Source: Fibrobacteraceae bacterium (GTDB lineage: Bacteria; Fibrobacterota; Fibrobacteria; Fibrobacterales; Fibrobacteraceae). Taken from it: a stretch of 52,795 nucleotides of DNA. Made by a program: the position numbers and the translations under genes. Each line of letters opens with the position of its first letter. Within the stretch, counting starts at the first letter, position 1. The notes below the pieces were generated by a model. The model saw nothing but the letters and a program-made list of their open reading frames with translations, was not told where the DNA came from and ran no database searches. The stretch covers positions 1-52,795 of the forward strand of contig JAGBSH010000018.1 of assembly GCA_017631885.1 (NCBI GenBank). The letters are read 5' to 3'. This document shows positions 42,158-50,781 of this stretch, piece after piece.

Positions 42158-43300
42158 GTGTTATTTCAGGACGCTCTTCAACATTTTTTCTCATTTGATG
42201 CAGTGGAACAAGAACCACTGGCCCAACTCCCTTATGCAGAAGAAGTTGAAATTAAAAACAAGGCATTTGCATTATTCTGTAAAGAAAATCATTTCGGAGT
42301 AAAACCGGAATCACTTATAAAAAGTCCAAAAGAACGCCATTATCGAACAACTTCAAAACGTCGGGTTAGTGTTCTTTCCGGGCAAGTTCAAATTTTTCCT
42401 CAAGAATCCGAACTAGAACCAGAGGAACATTTAATTTGTTATCAATGGATTTTGAATAAATTAAACACTCCGCCATTTCGTTACTTAGCAAAGTCTCTTA
42501 ATTGGATTATTATTCGCGGTTCTTACCTTTATCGCACCGTAATTTTTAATGTGGATCACTTAGACGCTAATGTGGTTCGAAAATTAAAGCAAATGGCTAA
42601 AGCTTTGCAGGAATCTTCTTTAAAAGTAACAGCCGCACATGTTTATGTAGACCCAAGTCGTTCAGACTATTACTTAGAATCGAATCGCCCTAAGGATATT
42701 CTTGCATTTAAACAACTGTACGGACCAAGAGAATTAACGTTAAAACTTTCTGATTTTTCTTTGCGTTATCCTGTAACAGGTTTTAGTCAGATCAATGAAT
42801 CTCAAATTCAAAATTTATTGAATCATGCCAAACGTCTTTTAAAACCAAGTAAAGAATATCGTTTATTAGATCTTTATTGTGGTTATGGTCTTTTTGCTTT
42901 TGGAATAGGCAAAGATTGTAGAGAAGTAATAGGTGCTGAATGGGAAGGTCCTTCTGTTGAATCTGCAAAAGCAAGTGCTAAATATTTAAAGCGATTCCAT
43001 TACAAGTTTATTTCTGGAAAAATCGATGAAATGTTTGTTGAAAGAGCTTTACCTAAGCCAGTAGAAAAAGAAATTATTCTTTTAGACCCGCCACGAAAAG
43101 GTTGTTTACCAGGCGTTATAGAAAAACTGGCAAAAAGAAATCCTGAACGTATTCTTCATGTTTTTTGTGGAACAGACGAAATACCATTAGCGCTTAAAGA
43201 ATGGCAACTGGCAGGGTATTCTCCAAAAGAAATTTTGCCGTTGGATTTGTTCCCGGGAACGGCTCATATTGAAACAATGATTTTGTTAGAAAAAAGATAA
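42158..43300 (+). CDS. RNA m5U methyltransferase-like protein (TrmA/RlmCD family)
   Basis: Class I SAM-dependent methyltransferase of the TrmA/RlmC/RlmD fold, which methylates uridine C5 in tRNA or rRNA. The SAM site is L-L-D-L-Y-C-G-Y-G-L-F-A-F (near residue 250), followed by L-D-P-P-R-K-G-C, then H-V-F-C-G-T-D-E, where the cysteine is the expected catalytic nucleophile, and the family end L-F-P-G-T-A-H-I-E-T. The N-terminal part has no TRAM domain or iron-sulfur cysteines, as in RlmC-like short forms. The GTG at 42158 has AGG at the right distance. An upstream TTG at 42128 lies inside the tRNA terminator and is unlikely. The target base cannot be told from sequence. Confidence 0.85.
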   Translation: MLFQDALQHFFSFDAVEQEPLAQLPYAEEVEIKNKAFALFCKENHFGVKPESLIKSPKERHYRTTSKRRVSVLSGQVQIFPQESELEPEEHLICYQWILNKLNTPPFRYLAKSLNWIIIRGSYLYRTVIFNVDHLDANVVRKLKQMAKALQESSLKVTAAHVYVDPSRSDYYLESNRPKDILAFKQLYGPRELTLKLSDFSLRYPVTGFSQINESQIQNLLNHAKRLLKPSKEYRLLDLYCGYGLFAFGIGKDCREVIGAEWEGPSVESAKASAKYLKRFHYKFISGKIDEMFVERALPKPVEKEIILLDPPRKGCLPGVIEKLAKRNPERILHVFCGTDEIPLALKEWQLAGYSPKEILPLDLFPGTAHIETMILLEKR

Positions 43301-43387
43301 CGCAAAAGACCAATTTAAACAAAGATTTATAGCGGTTTTTTGAATAGATTTTTGCTTTTCTTTCTTTTTTTACTTATTTTCTGTGGA

Positions 43388-44407
43388 ATGGAAAGTAAAA
43401 AAGAAATTATTTTGCCTTTGCCAGACGATTTTCATTCTCATGTGCGTCAGGGCGAAGTGTTGGCAGGGTTTGTTCAAGATTTGGCAAGTCAGTTCGGGCG
43501 GGCTTTGATTATGCCTAATACTACACCTCCGATGGTTTGTGCATCACAGATTGAACAGTATAAAAAAGAAATACTTGATGCAGCAAAAGAGGTTAATCCA
43601 AATTTTGAAGCTTTGATGACTTTTAAGTTAAAACCAGGTATCACAGAAGAAGAATTACTTTTGATGAAATCTTGTGGTGTTATTGCTGGCAAATATTATC
43701 CTGCTGGCGTAACAACAAATAGTGAAGACGGCGTTTCTGATTTTGAATCTGTTTTCCCTGTAATTGCCTTGATGGAAAAATTGGGGATTGTGCTTTGTGT
43801 TCATGGTGAAGAACCAGGTGTTTTTTGTCTGGACCGAGAATCTGTTTTTGCAGAAAAAGTTGAAATTTTAGCCAAGCAATTTCCAAAACTTAAGATTGTT
43901 TTTGAACATTTGTCTACAGCAAAAGCAGTTGATTTGGTAAAGCGTTTACCAAGTAATGTGGCGGCAACAATAACTGTACATCACTTGTTGATGAGTTTAG
44001 ATGGTGTAATCGGAGATGCTTTACGACCGCACCATTTCTGTAAACCATTGCCTAAACGTCCGGAAGACCTTCTTGCTTTGAGAGAAGCTGCATTTTCTGG
44101 AAATCCTAAATTTTTCTTAGGGACAGATAGCGCTCCGCATTTAAAAGAGAAAAAAGAATCTTGTTGTGGTGCCGCTGGAGTTTATTCTGCCAAAGTGGCT
44201 ATTCCAATTCTTGTCAGAGAATTTTTAGCAGCAAATGTTTTAGATAAATTGCCCGATTTTATCGGAGGCTTTGGGGCTGATTTTTATAATTTGCCGAGAA
44301 CACAAAAAACGATAAAACTTGTTTATGAACCTTGGGTTGTTCCTGCAGAAATTAATGGTGTTGTGCCTTTAGCAGCGAACGAATCTTTAGAATGGAAACT
44401 TGTATGA
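43388..44407 (+). CDS. pyrC: Dihydroorotase, class II (PyrC)
   Basis: Zinc enzyme of pyrimidine synthesis that closes carbamoyl aspartate to dihydroorotate. The 339-residue protein has D-D-F-H-S-H-V-R-Q (HxH metal ligands), the carboxylated-lysine region G-K-Y-Y-P-A-G-V-T-T-N-S, V-H-G-E, F-E-H-L-S-T-A, T-V-H-H-L and G-T-D-S-A-P-H (catalytic aspartate), all class II marks. The TTG start at 43340 would add a hydrophobic leader that does not suit a cytosolic enzyme; the ATG at 43388 is preferred although its ribosome-binding site is weak. The end overlaps plsC (ATGA), so the two are translationally coupled. Confidence 0.95.
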   Translation: MESKKEIILPLPDDFHSHVRQGEVLAGFVQDLASQFGRALIMPNTTPPMVCASQIEQYKKEILDAAKEVNPNFEALMTFKLKPGITEEELLLMKSCGVIAGKYYPAGVTTNSEDGVSDFESVFPVIALMEKLGIVLCVHGEEPGVFCLDRESVFAEKVEILAKQFPKLKIVFEHLSTAKAVDLVKRLPSNVAATITVHHLLMSLDGVIGDALRPHHFCKPLPKRPEDLLALREAAFSGNPKFFLGTDSAPHLKEKKESCCGAAGVYSAKVAIPILVREFLAANVLDKLPDFIGGFGADFYNLPRTQKTIKLVYEPWVVPAEINGVVPLAANESLEWKLV

Positions 44408-45144
44408 ATGCGTTGAAAGCCATCCTTTATTATTTCTCAATTGTTATAGCCATTATTTTTCTTGGTTTGCCATACGCTTATTTTCATTGCTATCGGAAAC
44501 GAGACTGGTCTGATTATACAAGAATTTGTTGTTATTTCTTTCCTTGGCTTTTTCCAAAATTTGGGATTGATGTGGAAGTGGAAGGTAAAGAAAATATTCC
44601 TGATAAAGATGGCTTTGTGATAGTTTCTAATCACCAGAGTTTTTTGGATATTAACGTTATTTTTGCTTCAGTTTCTCATACAGCATTTGTCGCTAAATCA
44701 ACGCTTTGGAAAGTGCCTTATTTTGGCTGGGTTTTAGACAGAACAGGTTCTATTCCTGTTTATCGAAGTGACCCCAAAAAGAATGCCGGCATGGGTAAAA
44801 AGATTGCAGAACGCACCGCAAAAGGTTATAATTTTTGTGTGTTTCCAGAAGGTAAACGAGCTGGTGATGGCGTAATGTTCCGGTTTCAAAATGGCATTTT
44901 TAGAATAGCGAAAACCAATCCTGTTAATATTTTGCCAATCACTTTGATTGATACAGGAAAACGTTTGCCTAAAACCAAACTTGGTCTTTTCCCTGGAAAA
45001 GTAAAAGTGGTTATTCACCCAGTATTAAAACCATCGGATTATGAAAATATGAGTATGGAAGAATTGCGAGATGGCGTTCATGATATTGTTGAATCGGCAT
45101 TGCCCTATGCTTCTGGTGAATTGTTGAATCAGGTTAAAGGATAG
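44404..45144 (+). CDS. plsC: 1-acyl-sn-glycerol-3-phosphate acyltransferase
   Basis: PlsC adds the second acyl chain to make phosphatidic acid at the inner membrane. The 246-residue protein has an N-terminal membrane segment (residues about 5-25), the acceptor/catalytic N-H-Q-S-F-L-D (HX4D), and F-P-E-G-K-R-A-G-D-G, where the usual T-R of the F-P-E-G-T-R motif is K-R. I-L-P-I-T-L-I-D-T-G matches the block IV region. The ATG at 44404 overlaps the pyrC stop (ATGA); the in-frame ATG at 44392 would overlap more. A short gap leads to rnr. Confidence 0.93.
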   Translation: MNALKAILYYFSIVIAIIFLGLPYAYFHCYRKRDWSDYTRICCYFFPWLFPKFGIDVEVEGKENIPDKDGFVIVSNHQSFLDINVIFASVSHTAFVAKSTLWKVPYFGWVLDRTGSIPVYRSDPKKNAGMGKKIAERTAKGYNFCVFPEGKRAGDGVMFRFQNGIFRIAKTNPVNILPITLIDTGKRLPKTKLGLFPGKVKVVIHPVLKPSDYENMSMEELRDGVHDIVESALPYASGELLNQVKG

Positions 45145-45162
45145 TTTTTAAAGGAGATTTTT

Positions 45163-47235
45163 ATGGCACAATTACCTACAAAAGCTCAGATTCTTGCTCT
45201 TTTGCGCGATGAACCTATGACGGGCAGTCGCTTGCGTGGGGCACTTGGTCTCCCTAAAAAATTGAAACTTTCTTTTAAGCAATTGCTTGCTGAAATGGTT
45301 GAAGATGGTACTTTGAACAGAACTTGCCATAAAGAATATCGTTTAAGTGAAAAGGAGCCAGGGACAGAAAATTTAAAAGTAAAAGATAATCGCCGTCCAG
45401 GGGCTAGGAGTCGCAGGCAAGAAACGCTTGTTGAAAAAACGAATCGTAGCATGCGAGGTGTTTTACACCAGATAGATGAAGAGCGTTTCTTTGTGACTGA
45501 TTTAGAAACAGGGCGAGAATACCCGATGGCTCACAGAAAAACTCCTCCTGGAAAAGATGGCGAAAAAATTTCTTTTGTACTTTACCCGCACCCCAAAATG
45601 AAACATTCATTTTTGGCTAAAGTGGATACAAATGCAATGCTTCAAGAAATTTCTTGGAACGATGTAAAAAAGGCTTTTATCAAAGACTCCAATCTTCCTT
45701 TGAATTTTTCAAAAGAAATTCAGGAGTTTGTTGAAAAACAGAATGCGCCATCGGCAAAAGATATTAAAGGCCGTGTAGATTATCGTTCTTTGCCTATTCT
45801 TTGCATTGACCCAAAAGGAGCTGAAGACCATGACGATGCGGTTTCAGTAGAAATTCTTCCGGATGGTTTTAAATTAGGTGTGCATATTGCAGATGTAAGC
45901 CATTATGTTCCAGAAGGTTCAGCGTTAGATTCTGAAGCTTTGTCAAGAAGCTACACGCAGTATTTACCATGGACTGCTGTTCCAATGCTTCCTGAAAAAC
46001 TTTCAGGAGACCTTTGTTCGTTACATGAAGGTGTAGATAGATTAGCATTTACATGTATGATGCGTTTAAATAAAAAAGGTGAAGTTTTAGAATATGAATT
46101 TCAAAAAAGCGTTGTTCATGTAAAATCAGCCATTAGTTATGAATATGCAATGGAACTTTTAGAAAATAAAGATCCGGATATTTTAGCGCTTGCTACAGTT
46201 GCACGGCTTTTACGTGCGAATCGGGAAAAAAATGGCATTCTTGAATTGATAAGTACAGAATATGGTTGTGAATTTGATGAAGCGGGCGAACCGGTAAAAC
46301 TTGTGCCGCGTTCTAACGTAGAATCAAATTCTTGGATAGAAGAATGTATGTTGATAGCCAATAATTGTTGCGCTAAAGAACTTACTAAAAGAAAACTCCA
46401 AGGTATTTTCCGCATACACGAAGCTCCAGACACAAAAGATATTATGGAACTTTATTATTTGCTTCCAGATCTTTTCAAAGATGCTCCTATTCATATTCGT
46501 GAACTTGGAAAACCGCGCCGAGGTGATTCTAATTTGAATCCAGATGTTTTTGCTTTATATAAACATTTAGTGAAACGAGCTGGTACTGATGATGCACTAA
46601 TGATGCGTATTTTGCGTAGCATGCAAAAAGCTCATTATGATAGTAATAGTTTTGGACACTTTGCTTTGAATTGGCAGGATTATTCGCATTTTACTTCTCC
46701 AATTCGTCGTTATGCGGATTTATGGTGTCATCGAGAACTTTCAAGGAGTGGTAAAAATATTAAAGCAGAAAGAGTTAACAGTGTTATCGAAGTTTGTGAT
46801 TTGATTTCAGGAAACGAAATTAAAAACCAAAAAATTGAAAGGCTTTCTTTAAAAGTTTGTTCAGCCTGGCTTTTACAAAAGCATATTGGAGAATCTTTTG
46901 AAGGAACTGTCAGTGGTATTGAACAGTGGGGCATTTTTGTTTCCATTAAAGAGCCAATGGCAGAAGGACTTGTGCGATTCCGTGATATTGCTGGTGACGA
47001 TTATTACATTTTTAATCCAGACCAAGGGATTGTTTTTGGCAAACGCAGTGGTAAGACATTCCGTCGTGGCGATAAAGTTTTAGTTCGTTTGCTTCGTGTA
47101 AATCCTTTGCGAGGTGAAGCTGATTTCTCTATTGAAAGAAAATTATCTTCAGAAAAGTCTTCTAAAGTAGTTTCAAAAAATCCAGAGAAAGATGCAAAAC
47201 GAACGGCTTCAAGAAGTTCTCGCAGGAAACGTTAA
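45163..47235 (+). CDS. rnr: Ribonuclease R
   Basis: RNase R is a 3'-5' exoribonuclease that degrades structured RNA. The 690-residue protein has an N-terminal winged-helix region (about 1-65), cold-shock-like OB folds (about 85-200), the RNB catalytic domain with I-D-P-K-G-A-E-D-H-D-D-A near residue 215-228 (metal-binding aspartates), Y-T-S-P-I-R-R-Y-A-D-L-type H-F-T-S-P-I-R-R-Y-A-D-L, an S1 domain (F-E-G-T-V-S-G-I-E-Q-W-G-I-F-V) and a lysine/serine/arginine-rich tail. AAGGAG lies 9 bases before the ATG. The stop overlaps the next ATG (TAATG), so the next gene is coupled. Confidence 0.95.
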   Translation: MAQLPTKAQILALLRDEPMTGSRLRGALGLPKKLKLSFKQLLAEMVEDGTLNRTCHKEYRLSEKEPGTENLKVKDNRRPGARSRRQETLVEKTNRSMRGVLHQIDEERFFVTDLETGREYPMAHRKTPPGKDGEKISFVLYPHPKMKHSFLAKVDTNAMLQEISWNDVKKAFIKDSNLPLNFSKEIQEFVEKQNAPSAKDIKGRVDYRSLPILCIDPKGAEDHDDAVSVEILPDGFKLGVHIADVSHYVPEGSALDSEALSRSYTQYLPWTAVPMLPEKLSGDLCSLHEGVDRLAFTCMMRLNKKGEVLEYEFQKSVVHVKSAISYEYAMELLENKDPDILALATVARLLRANREKNGILELISTEYGCEFDEAGEPVKLVPRSNVESNSWIEECMLIANNCCAKELTKRKLQGIFRIHEAPDTKDIMELYYLLPDLFKDAPIHIRELGKPRRGDSNLNPDVFALYKHLVKRAGTDDALMMRILRSMQKAHYDSNSFGHFALNWQDYSHFTSPIRRYADLWCHRELSRSGKNIKAERVNSVIEVCDLISGNEIKNQKIERLSLKVCSAWLLQKHIGESFEGTVSGIEQWGIFVSIKEPMAEGLVRFRDIAGDDYYIFNPDQGIVFGKRSGKTFRRGDKVLVRLLRVNPLRGEADFSIERKLSSEKSSKVVSKNPEKDAKRTASRSSRRKR

Positions 47236-48095
47236 TGCGTCCTTTGATTCTTTATTCTTCGTTTCAAACAGGAGAATTTTTGCCTGAATATATCAGGTAT
47301 GCACTTTTACAACTTGCTTCTCTTGGAAATGTAATTCTTTTAACAAACCGTCGCCGCTTAGCGGCGACGGAAGAAGCATTTTTAAAAGAACAAGGCATAG
47401 AACTATTCTTAACAGAAAACAGCGGATTTGATTTTGGAATGTGGAAACGCTATCTTGAAAAAAATCCATGTAAAACACAAAGGTTGTTACTATTAAATGA
47501 TTCAATAGTTTATTACCGCAAATGTATCAGCGAATTTTTAGAAAAAGCCGAACAAGTTTCTGCTGAAGCCGTAGGGCTTTTAGAAAATAAAACAGACAAA
47601 TCTCATTTACAATCGTTTTTTCTTTATTTAAAAAATGATGCAATAACACTTTTTGAAAAGCACCTTCAAGAAACTTCTTTAACAGAAGATTTTGAAAAAA
47701 CAATAAAAACATTTGAAATTGCAATTTCTCAGAAATGGAAAAATGCAGGATTAAAAATTTACGCATTATTCTCCACAAGAGATGACCCGATTTTTTCTTA
47801 TCCGGAACTCATTTTAAAAAAAGCAGGATTTGTAAAAAAGCGTTTATTAGAAAGGCGATTTTCATTTGAAACGCAAAAGCATTTTTGGCTAAATGGCAAA
47901 TCCAATGTTTTATATAAAGATTACAAAAAATTAATTTGTATGTACGGAGATAAAGATCAAGAGTTTAAAAAAGAATTTTTCCCAGGTTATACCAAATCAT
48001 TTGTTTCAAGAAATATAGAACGGCTAAATGGAATTATTTATCGTTTTTTGGCATACTTTTATTTTCGATTTTTCAAAAAGCAAAAAACAAGTTGA
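47235..48095 (+). CDS. RgpF-like (rhamnan synthesis protein F) glycan protein
   Basis: A 286-residue protein of the RgpF family. The key pattern N-S-G-F-D-F-G-M-W-K-R-Y-L and R-L-L-L-L-N-D-S-I-V-Y is present in the N-terminal half, after R-P-L-I-L-Y-S-S-F-Q-T-G. Members act in rhamnose-glucose or O-antigen-like polysaccharide synthesis, probably as glycosyltransferases. The tail is basic and aromatic with a short hydrophobic stretch (Y-R-F-L-A-Y-F-Y-F-R-F-F-K-K), which suggests membrane association. The ATG overlaps the rnr stop by one base. The next gene begins 9 bases after its stop, so a three-gene run is likely. Confidence 0.8.
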   Translation: MRPLILYSSFQTGEFLPEYIRYALLQLASLGNVILLTNRRRLAATEEAFLKEQGIELFLTENSGFDFGMWKRYLEKNPCKTQRLLLLNDSIVYYRKCISEFLEKAEQVSAEAVGLLENKTDKSHLQSFFLYLKNDAITLFEKHLQETSLTEDFEKTIKTFEIAISQKWKNAGLKIYALFSTRDDPIFSYPELILKKAGFVKKRLLERRFSFETQKHFWLNGKSNVLYKDYKKLICMYGDKDQEFKKEFFPGYTKSFVSRNIERLNGIIYRFLAYFYFRFFKKQKTS

Positions 48096-48104
48096 GAAAG
48101 TTTT

Positions 48105-48743
48105 ATGTTGAAATGCACATTATTAGGCTCTTCAGGACTAGTTGGCGCTGCTTGTTTACGAGAACTTTCAGCTCGTGAAGAAATCGCAGAAATAATTTGC
48201 CCTGTTCGAAATCCAGAAAACACAGAAACTCTTCCCAAAGCAAAAATTATTCCGATAAATTTTCAAAATTTAAAAGCTCATCGTGAATGTTTTGAAACCG
48301 ATGCCGTAATTTGTTGTTTAGGTTCTACCAGAAAAAAAGCAGGAAACGCAAAAGAACGCGATTTAGTTGATTTGCATTTACCCTTAACGGCAGCGGCAAT
48401 TGCAAAAGACTGTGGCGTAAAACATTTCCTTGTCGTTTCTGCGCAAGGTGCCAATTCAAAATCTTGGATCCCTTACAACAGAGCAAAAGGCCTCCTTGAA
48501 GAAGGGCTAGAAATACTGCAATTCCCCTCTCTCACCATAGCACGCCCTTCACTCCTTTTAGGCAAGCGAAAAGAAAAACGCTTTTTCGAAGACTTGGCTG
48601 CTAAAATGTTTACTAAAGTCCCGCCACCAGTTTTTTGGCGACCTGTTGCAGCTGACGCTGTCGCAAGAGCGCTTGTCGAATCGGTATTACAGCCGCCAGG
48701 CAAAAAACGAATTCTATTCAACAGGCTTTTGGGGTTATTTTAA
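48105..48743 (+). CDS. NAD(P)-binding atypical SDR (NmrA/HTATIP2-like)
   Basis: A 212-residue protein with the Rossmann glycine motif L-L-G-S-S-G-L-V-G-A-A (residues about 5-15), V-R-N-P after the second strand (NADP preference), V-I-C-C-L-G-S-T, and the Y-N-R-A-K-G (YxxxK) near residue 125. The end V-F-W-R-P-V-A-A-D-A-V-A-R-A-L-V is typical of the HTATIP2/YlbE-like branch. Substrate unknown. Starts 9 bases after the RgpF-like gene; no terminator is seen directly after it, and the next 500 bases are non-coding. Confidence 0.85.
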   Translation: MLKCTLLGSSGLVGAACLRELSAREEIAEIICPVRNPENTETLPKAKIIPINFQNLKAHRECFETDAVICCLGSTRKKAGNAKERDLVDLHLPLTAAAIAKDCGVKHFLVVSAQGANSKSWIPYNRAKGLLEEGLEILQFPSLTIARPSLLLGKRKEKRFFEDLAAKMFTKVPPPVFWRPVAADAVARALVESVLQPPGKKRILFNRLLGLF

Positions 48744-48945
48744 CAACAGGGAGTTCCCCGTGCGGGTCGGGCTCTTGCGTTATCTCGTGCCGCCTTATTT
48801 TTAACTATCAAATCCTTATGCGGCACTCGTCCGTTCAGCCTCGCCACCCAAGAACTGAGGAAAAAATCTGCGAGTCCGAACCCTGACGGGCTTCCATCCC
48901 TAACTCACTTGTTTGTACACTTGCCTCGCCCTTCTTGCCACAAGC
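48744..48945. other. G+C-rich structured intergenic segment, no gene
   Basis: G+C-richer than its neighbours, with paired segments: GTGCCGC (48787-48793)/GCGGCAC (48820-48826) with a 26-base AT-rich loop, CCTC/GAGG around 48839-48860, and an outer pair between GGGTCGGGCTC and GAGTCCGAACCC allowing G-U pairs. No reading frame is convincing. It could be a dispersed RNA-like element. I do not recognise a named family. Confidence 0.45.
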
Positions 48946-48949
48946 CTCT

Positions 48950-49200
48950 TGTCATTGCAAGCACACCTTTGTCATTGCGATGGAACGTAGTGACAGACGC
49001 AATCTCCTTGCCAGTAGATAGCCACACTGCGTTCGCGATGACAACTTGCCAACAGATGGCCGCGTCGTCTTAAAAGACTCCTCGCCATGACTAGCCTTTT
49101 TATACTTGCCCGCACTTCTTGTCACTCGTGAATTCACTTTTTTTTTTTGCAATGCCTAAATGTGAGCCTGCCACGAGCCACACTACATTTGCCATAAAAA
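48950..49200. repeat. Dispersed intergenic repeat, copy B
   Basis: Contains GTCATTGC motifs (twice), CACACTGCGTTCGCGATGAC (49022-49041), and the core CAGATGGCC...ACTCCTCGCCATGAC (49053-49098), shared with 40484-40525 and inverted at 52711-52748. No gene is seen. Confidence 0.7.
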
Positions 49201-49224
49201 GCCTTTTTTATGCCTATAAAAGAA

Positions 49225-49249
49225 AATCCGCCGGCTTTGCCGGCGGATT
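49225..49249 (-). terminator. Terminator after alkD-like gene
   Basis: The stem AATCCGCCGGC/GCCGGCGGATT with a TTT loop lies 16 bases after the stop of the minus-strand gene. On that strand T-rich sequence follows. Confidence 0.8.
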
Positions 49250-49264
49250 AAATAAAAAGTTTCA

Positions 49265-49927
49265 TTAAAGATTTTTAAGAATTTCTTGAGTCGTTTGTGA
49301 TGAAAAAGGAGTACTCAACACAAATTTTCGAACTTCTTGAGGATTTATACGAGCGTATTCGCTTAAAGCTTTACTAATACTACTCTTGATATAAGTTTCT
49401 TCATCTTTAGCGCAATGAGCGCAAAAAGAACGAAGCATATCCCAATCAGTATATTCTCTAAATTGCAATTGGAAAAGTATAGCACTTCGACGAATCCAAA
49501 TGTTAGGATCACGAATCCAAACGGCAATTTTAGGGCGTAATGCAGGCAAACGACTTACTAAACGACCAAGAATACAAGCAGAAAGAACATCGACAGTATC
49601 ACGATGAGATTTTGTTTTGATAAGCTTTTTCAAGAAAAGCAAATGTTGCCCGCCTAACAAATCTTTATGTCTAAATAAGTAGTCGCAAGCAGCATACTGC
49701 AATTCTCTGTAGGGAATTCCCCACATATCATCAACTCTTTTTACAAGTTCGTCACCGTCTTTTGGCGGATTCTTGTCAAAAATAGGATAAGTCACTTCAC
49801 GGCGTGAAACAACTTTAATTCCTAGAAAATCAAATTGTTCTCTAACGCTTTTAGACATATTACGAGCTTCTTCTTCGTTCGCAATAGCCTTAAGCGAGTG
49901 GAGTATTTCTTGTGTAAATTTAAGCAT
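49265..49927 (-). CDS. DNA alkylation repair protein, AlkD-like
   Basis: A 220-residue all-helical protein of the AlkD/HEAT-repeat glycosylase family, which removes alkylated bases without base flipping. Visible marks are G-I-K-V-V-S-R-R-E-V, W-G-I-P-Y-R-E-L-Q-Y-A-A-C-D-Y-L, V-D-V-L-S-A-C-I-L-G-R-L, and W-I-R-D-P-N-I-W-I-R-R-S-A-I-L-F-Q-L, the last being the strongest family signature. The ATG at 49927 is preferred over an upstream start that adds a hydrophobic M-W-F-I-F-T-A. It reads away from the AT-hook gene on the other strand. Confidence 0.87.
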   Translation of the reverse strand: MLKFTQEILHSLKAIANEEEARNMSKSVREQFDFLGIKVVSRREVTYPIFDKNPPKDGDELVKRVDDMWGIPYRELQYAACDYLFRHKDLLGGQHLLFLKKLIKTKSHRDTVDVLSACILGRLVSRLPALRPKIAVWIRDPNIWIRRSAILFQLQFREYTDWDMLRSFCAHCAKDEETYIKSSISKALSEYARINPQEVRKFVLSTPFSSQTTQEILKNL

Positions 49928-50044
49928 CGCAGTAAAGATAAACCACAATTAAATGTTTTTCTAGGTCTTGACAAGCAGATTTTTCATTTTTTTTTCAATA
50001 TTTTTTATCTTTTTCCTAAAAATGTTCAAAATTTTACAAAAAAA

Positions 50045-50713
50045 ATGATTGACAACGCCAATTTAAACGATTTACCTCTAGTAGAAGTCCCACTTGAATT
50101 GCGTGGGCTTTCTGATGAAGAAATTCTTGTTTTGTCGGAATCTCGAGTAAAAGAAGGTTTTATTCGAGGTTTTCGCCCTTCTAAAAAAGAGCGAGCTAAA
50201 CGCAGAAACGAAGCTTCGCGTAAACGTCTTCTTGAAGTGGAAGCAAAAATGCAAAGAGAATCTAAAGGGCGAGATATAAATTATATGGCTCATAAGCCGA
50301 TGCCAAAAATGAGCGATTACGAAATTAAACCAAAAGAAAGTTCTCGTTTTTCAGATGTAGAATCTTTTTACGATTTATCAAAGAAAAAATCGCTCGCTGA
50401 TTTATTTAATACAAAACAAACAGAAACAAAAGAAACAACAAAAGAAAAGCCTGAAATTGTAGTTCGTTCTTCTATATCTTCTGCACCAAAGCCAACTTCT
50501 GGTCGGGTTTTGCAGACAAAATTTTGTTTCCCAGGAATGAAAAAAGCAGAAACAACCATTGTTAATGCTAAAGATTTAGAAGAAAAAAGAGCAAAAGAGC
50601 GCGAAAGTAAAATAAAAAAAGCAACAATAGCTCCTAAAATATCGCAAACGATAGATGGGGTTACGCCCAAACGTCCAAGAGGTCGTCCAAGAAAAGTTCA
50701 AATACCAGAATAA
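50045..50713 (+). CDS. Basic AT-hook protein, unknown
   Basis: A 222-residue, lysine/arginine-rich, probably disordered protein. The C-terminus carries a strict AT-hook, R-P-R-G-R-P-R-K (GRP core), preceded by P-K. The N-terminal part is acidic (E-V-P-L-E-L-R-G-L-S-D-E-E) and then becomes basic (K-K-E-R-A-K-R-R-N-E). AT-hook proteins bind the minor groove of AT-rich DNA; they are not common as whole genes in bacteria. The real start is ATG 50045; longer frames overlap the alkD-like promoter. No good ribosome-binding site is seen in the A-rich leader. The OLD-family gene follows 68 bases later on the same strand. Confidence 0.75.
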   Translation: MIDNANLNDLPLVEVPLELRGLSDEEILVLSESRVKEGFIRGFRPSKKERAKRRNEASRKRLLEVEAKMQRESKGRDINYMAHKPMPKMSDYEIKPKESSRFSDVESFYDLSKKKSLADLFNTKQTETKETTKEKPEIVVRSSISSAPKPTSGRVLQTKFCFPGMKKAETTIVNAKDLEEKRAKERESKIKKATIAPKISQTIDGVTPKRPRGRPRKVQIPE

Positions 50714-50781
50714 AACAAGGGTTTTTTATTCACAAGCGTTTTTTATTGGATTTCTCTTATTTTTTTATTTAATTTCGGAGT

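Noticed and set aside
49835-50044. Longer N-terminus of the AT-hook protein
   Set aside because: The added residues lie over the alkD-like 5' end, are low-complexity and hydrophobic, and break the acidic start seen from ATG 50045.
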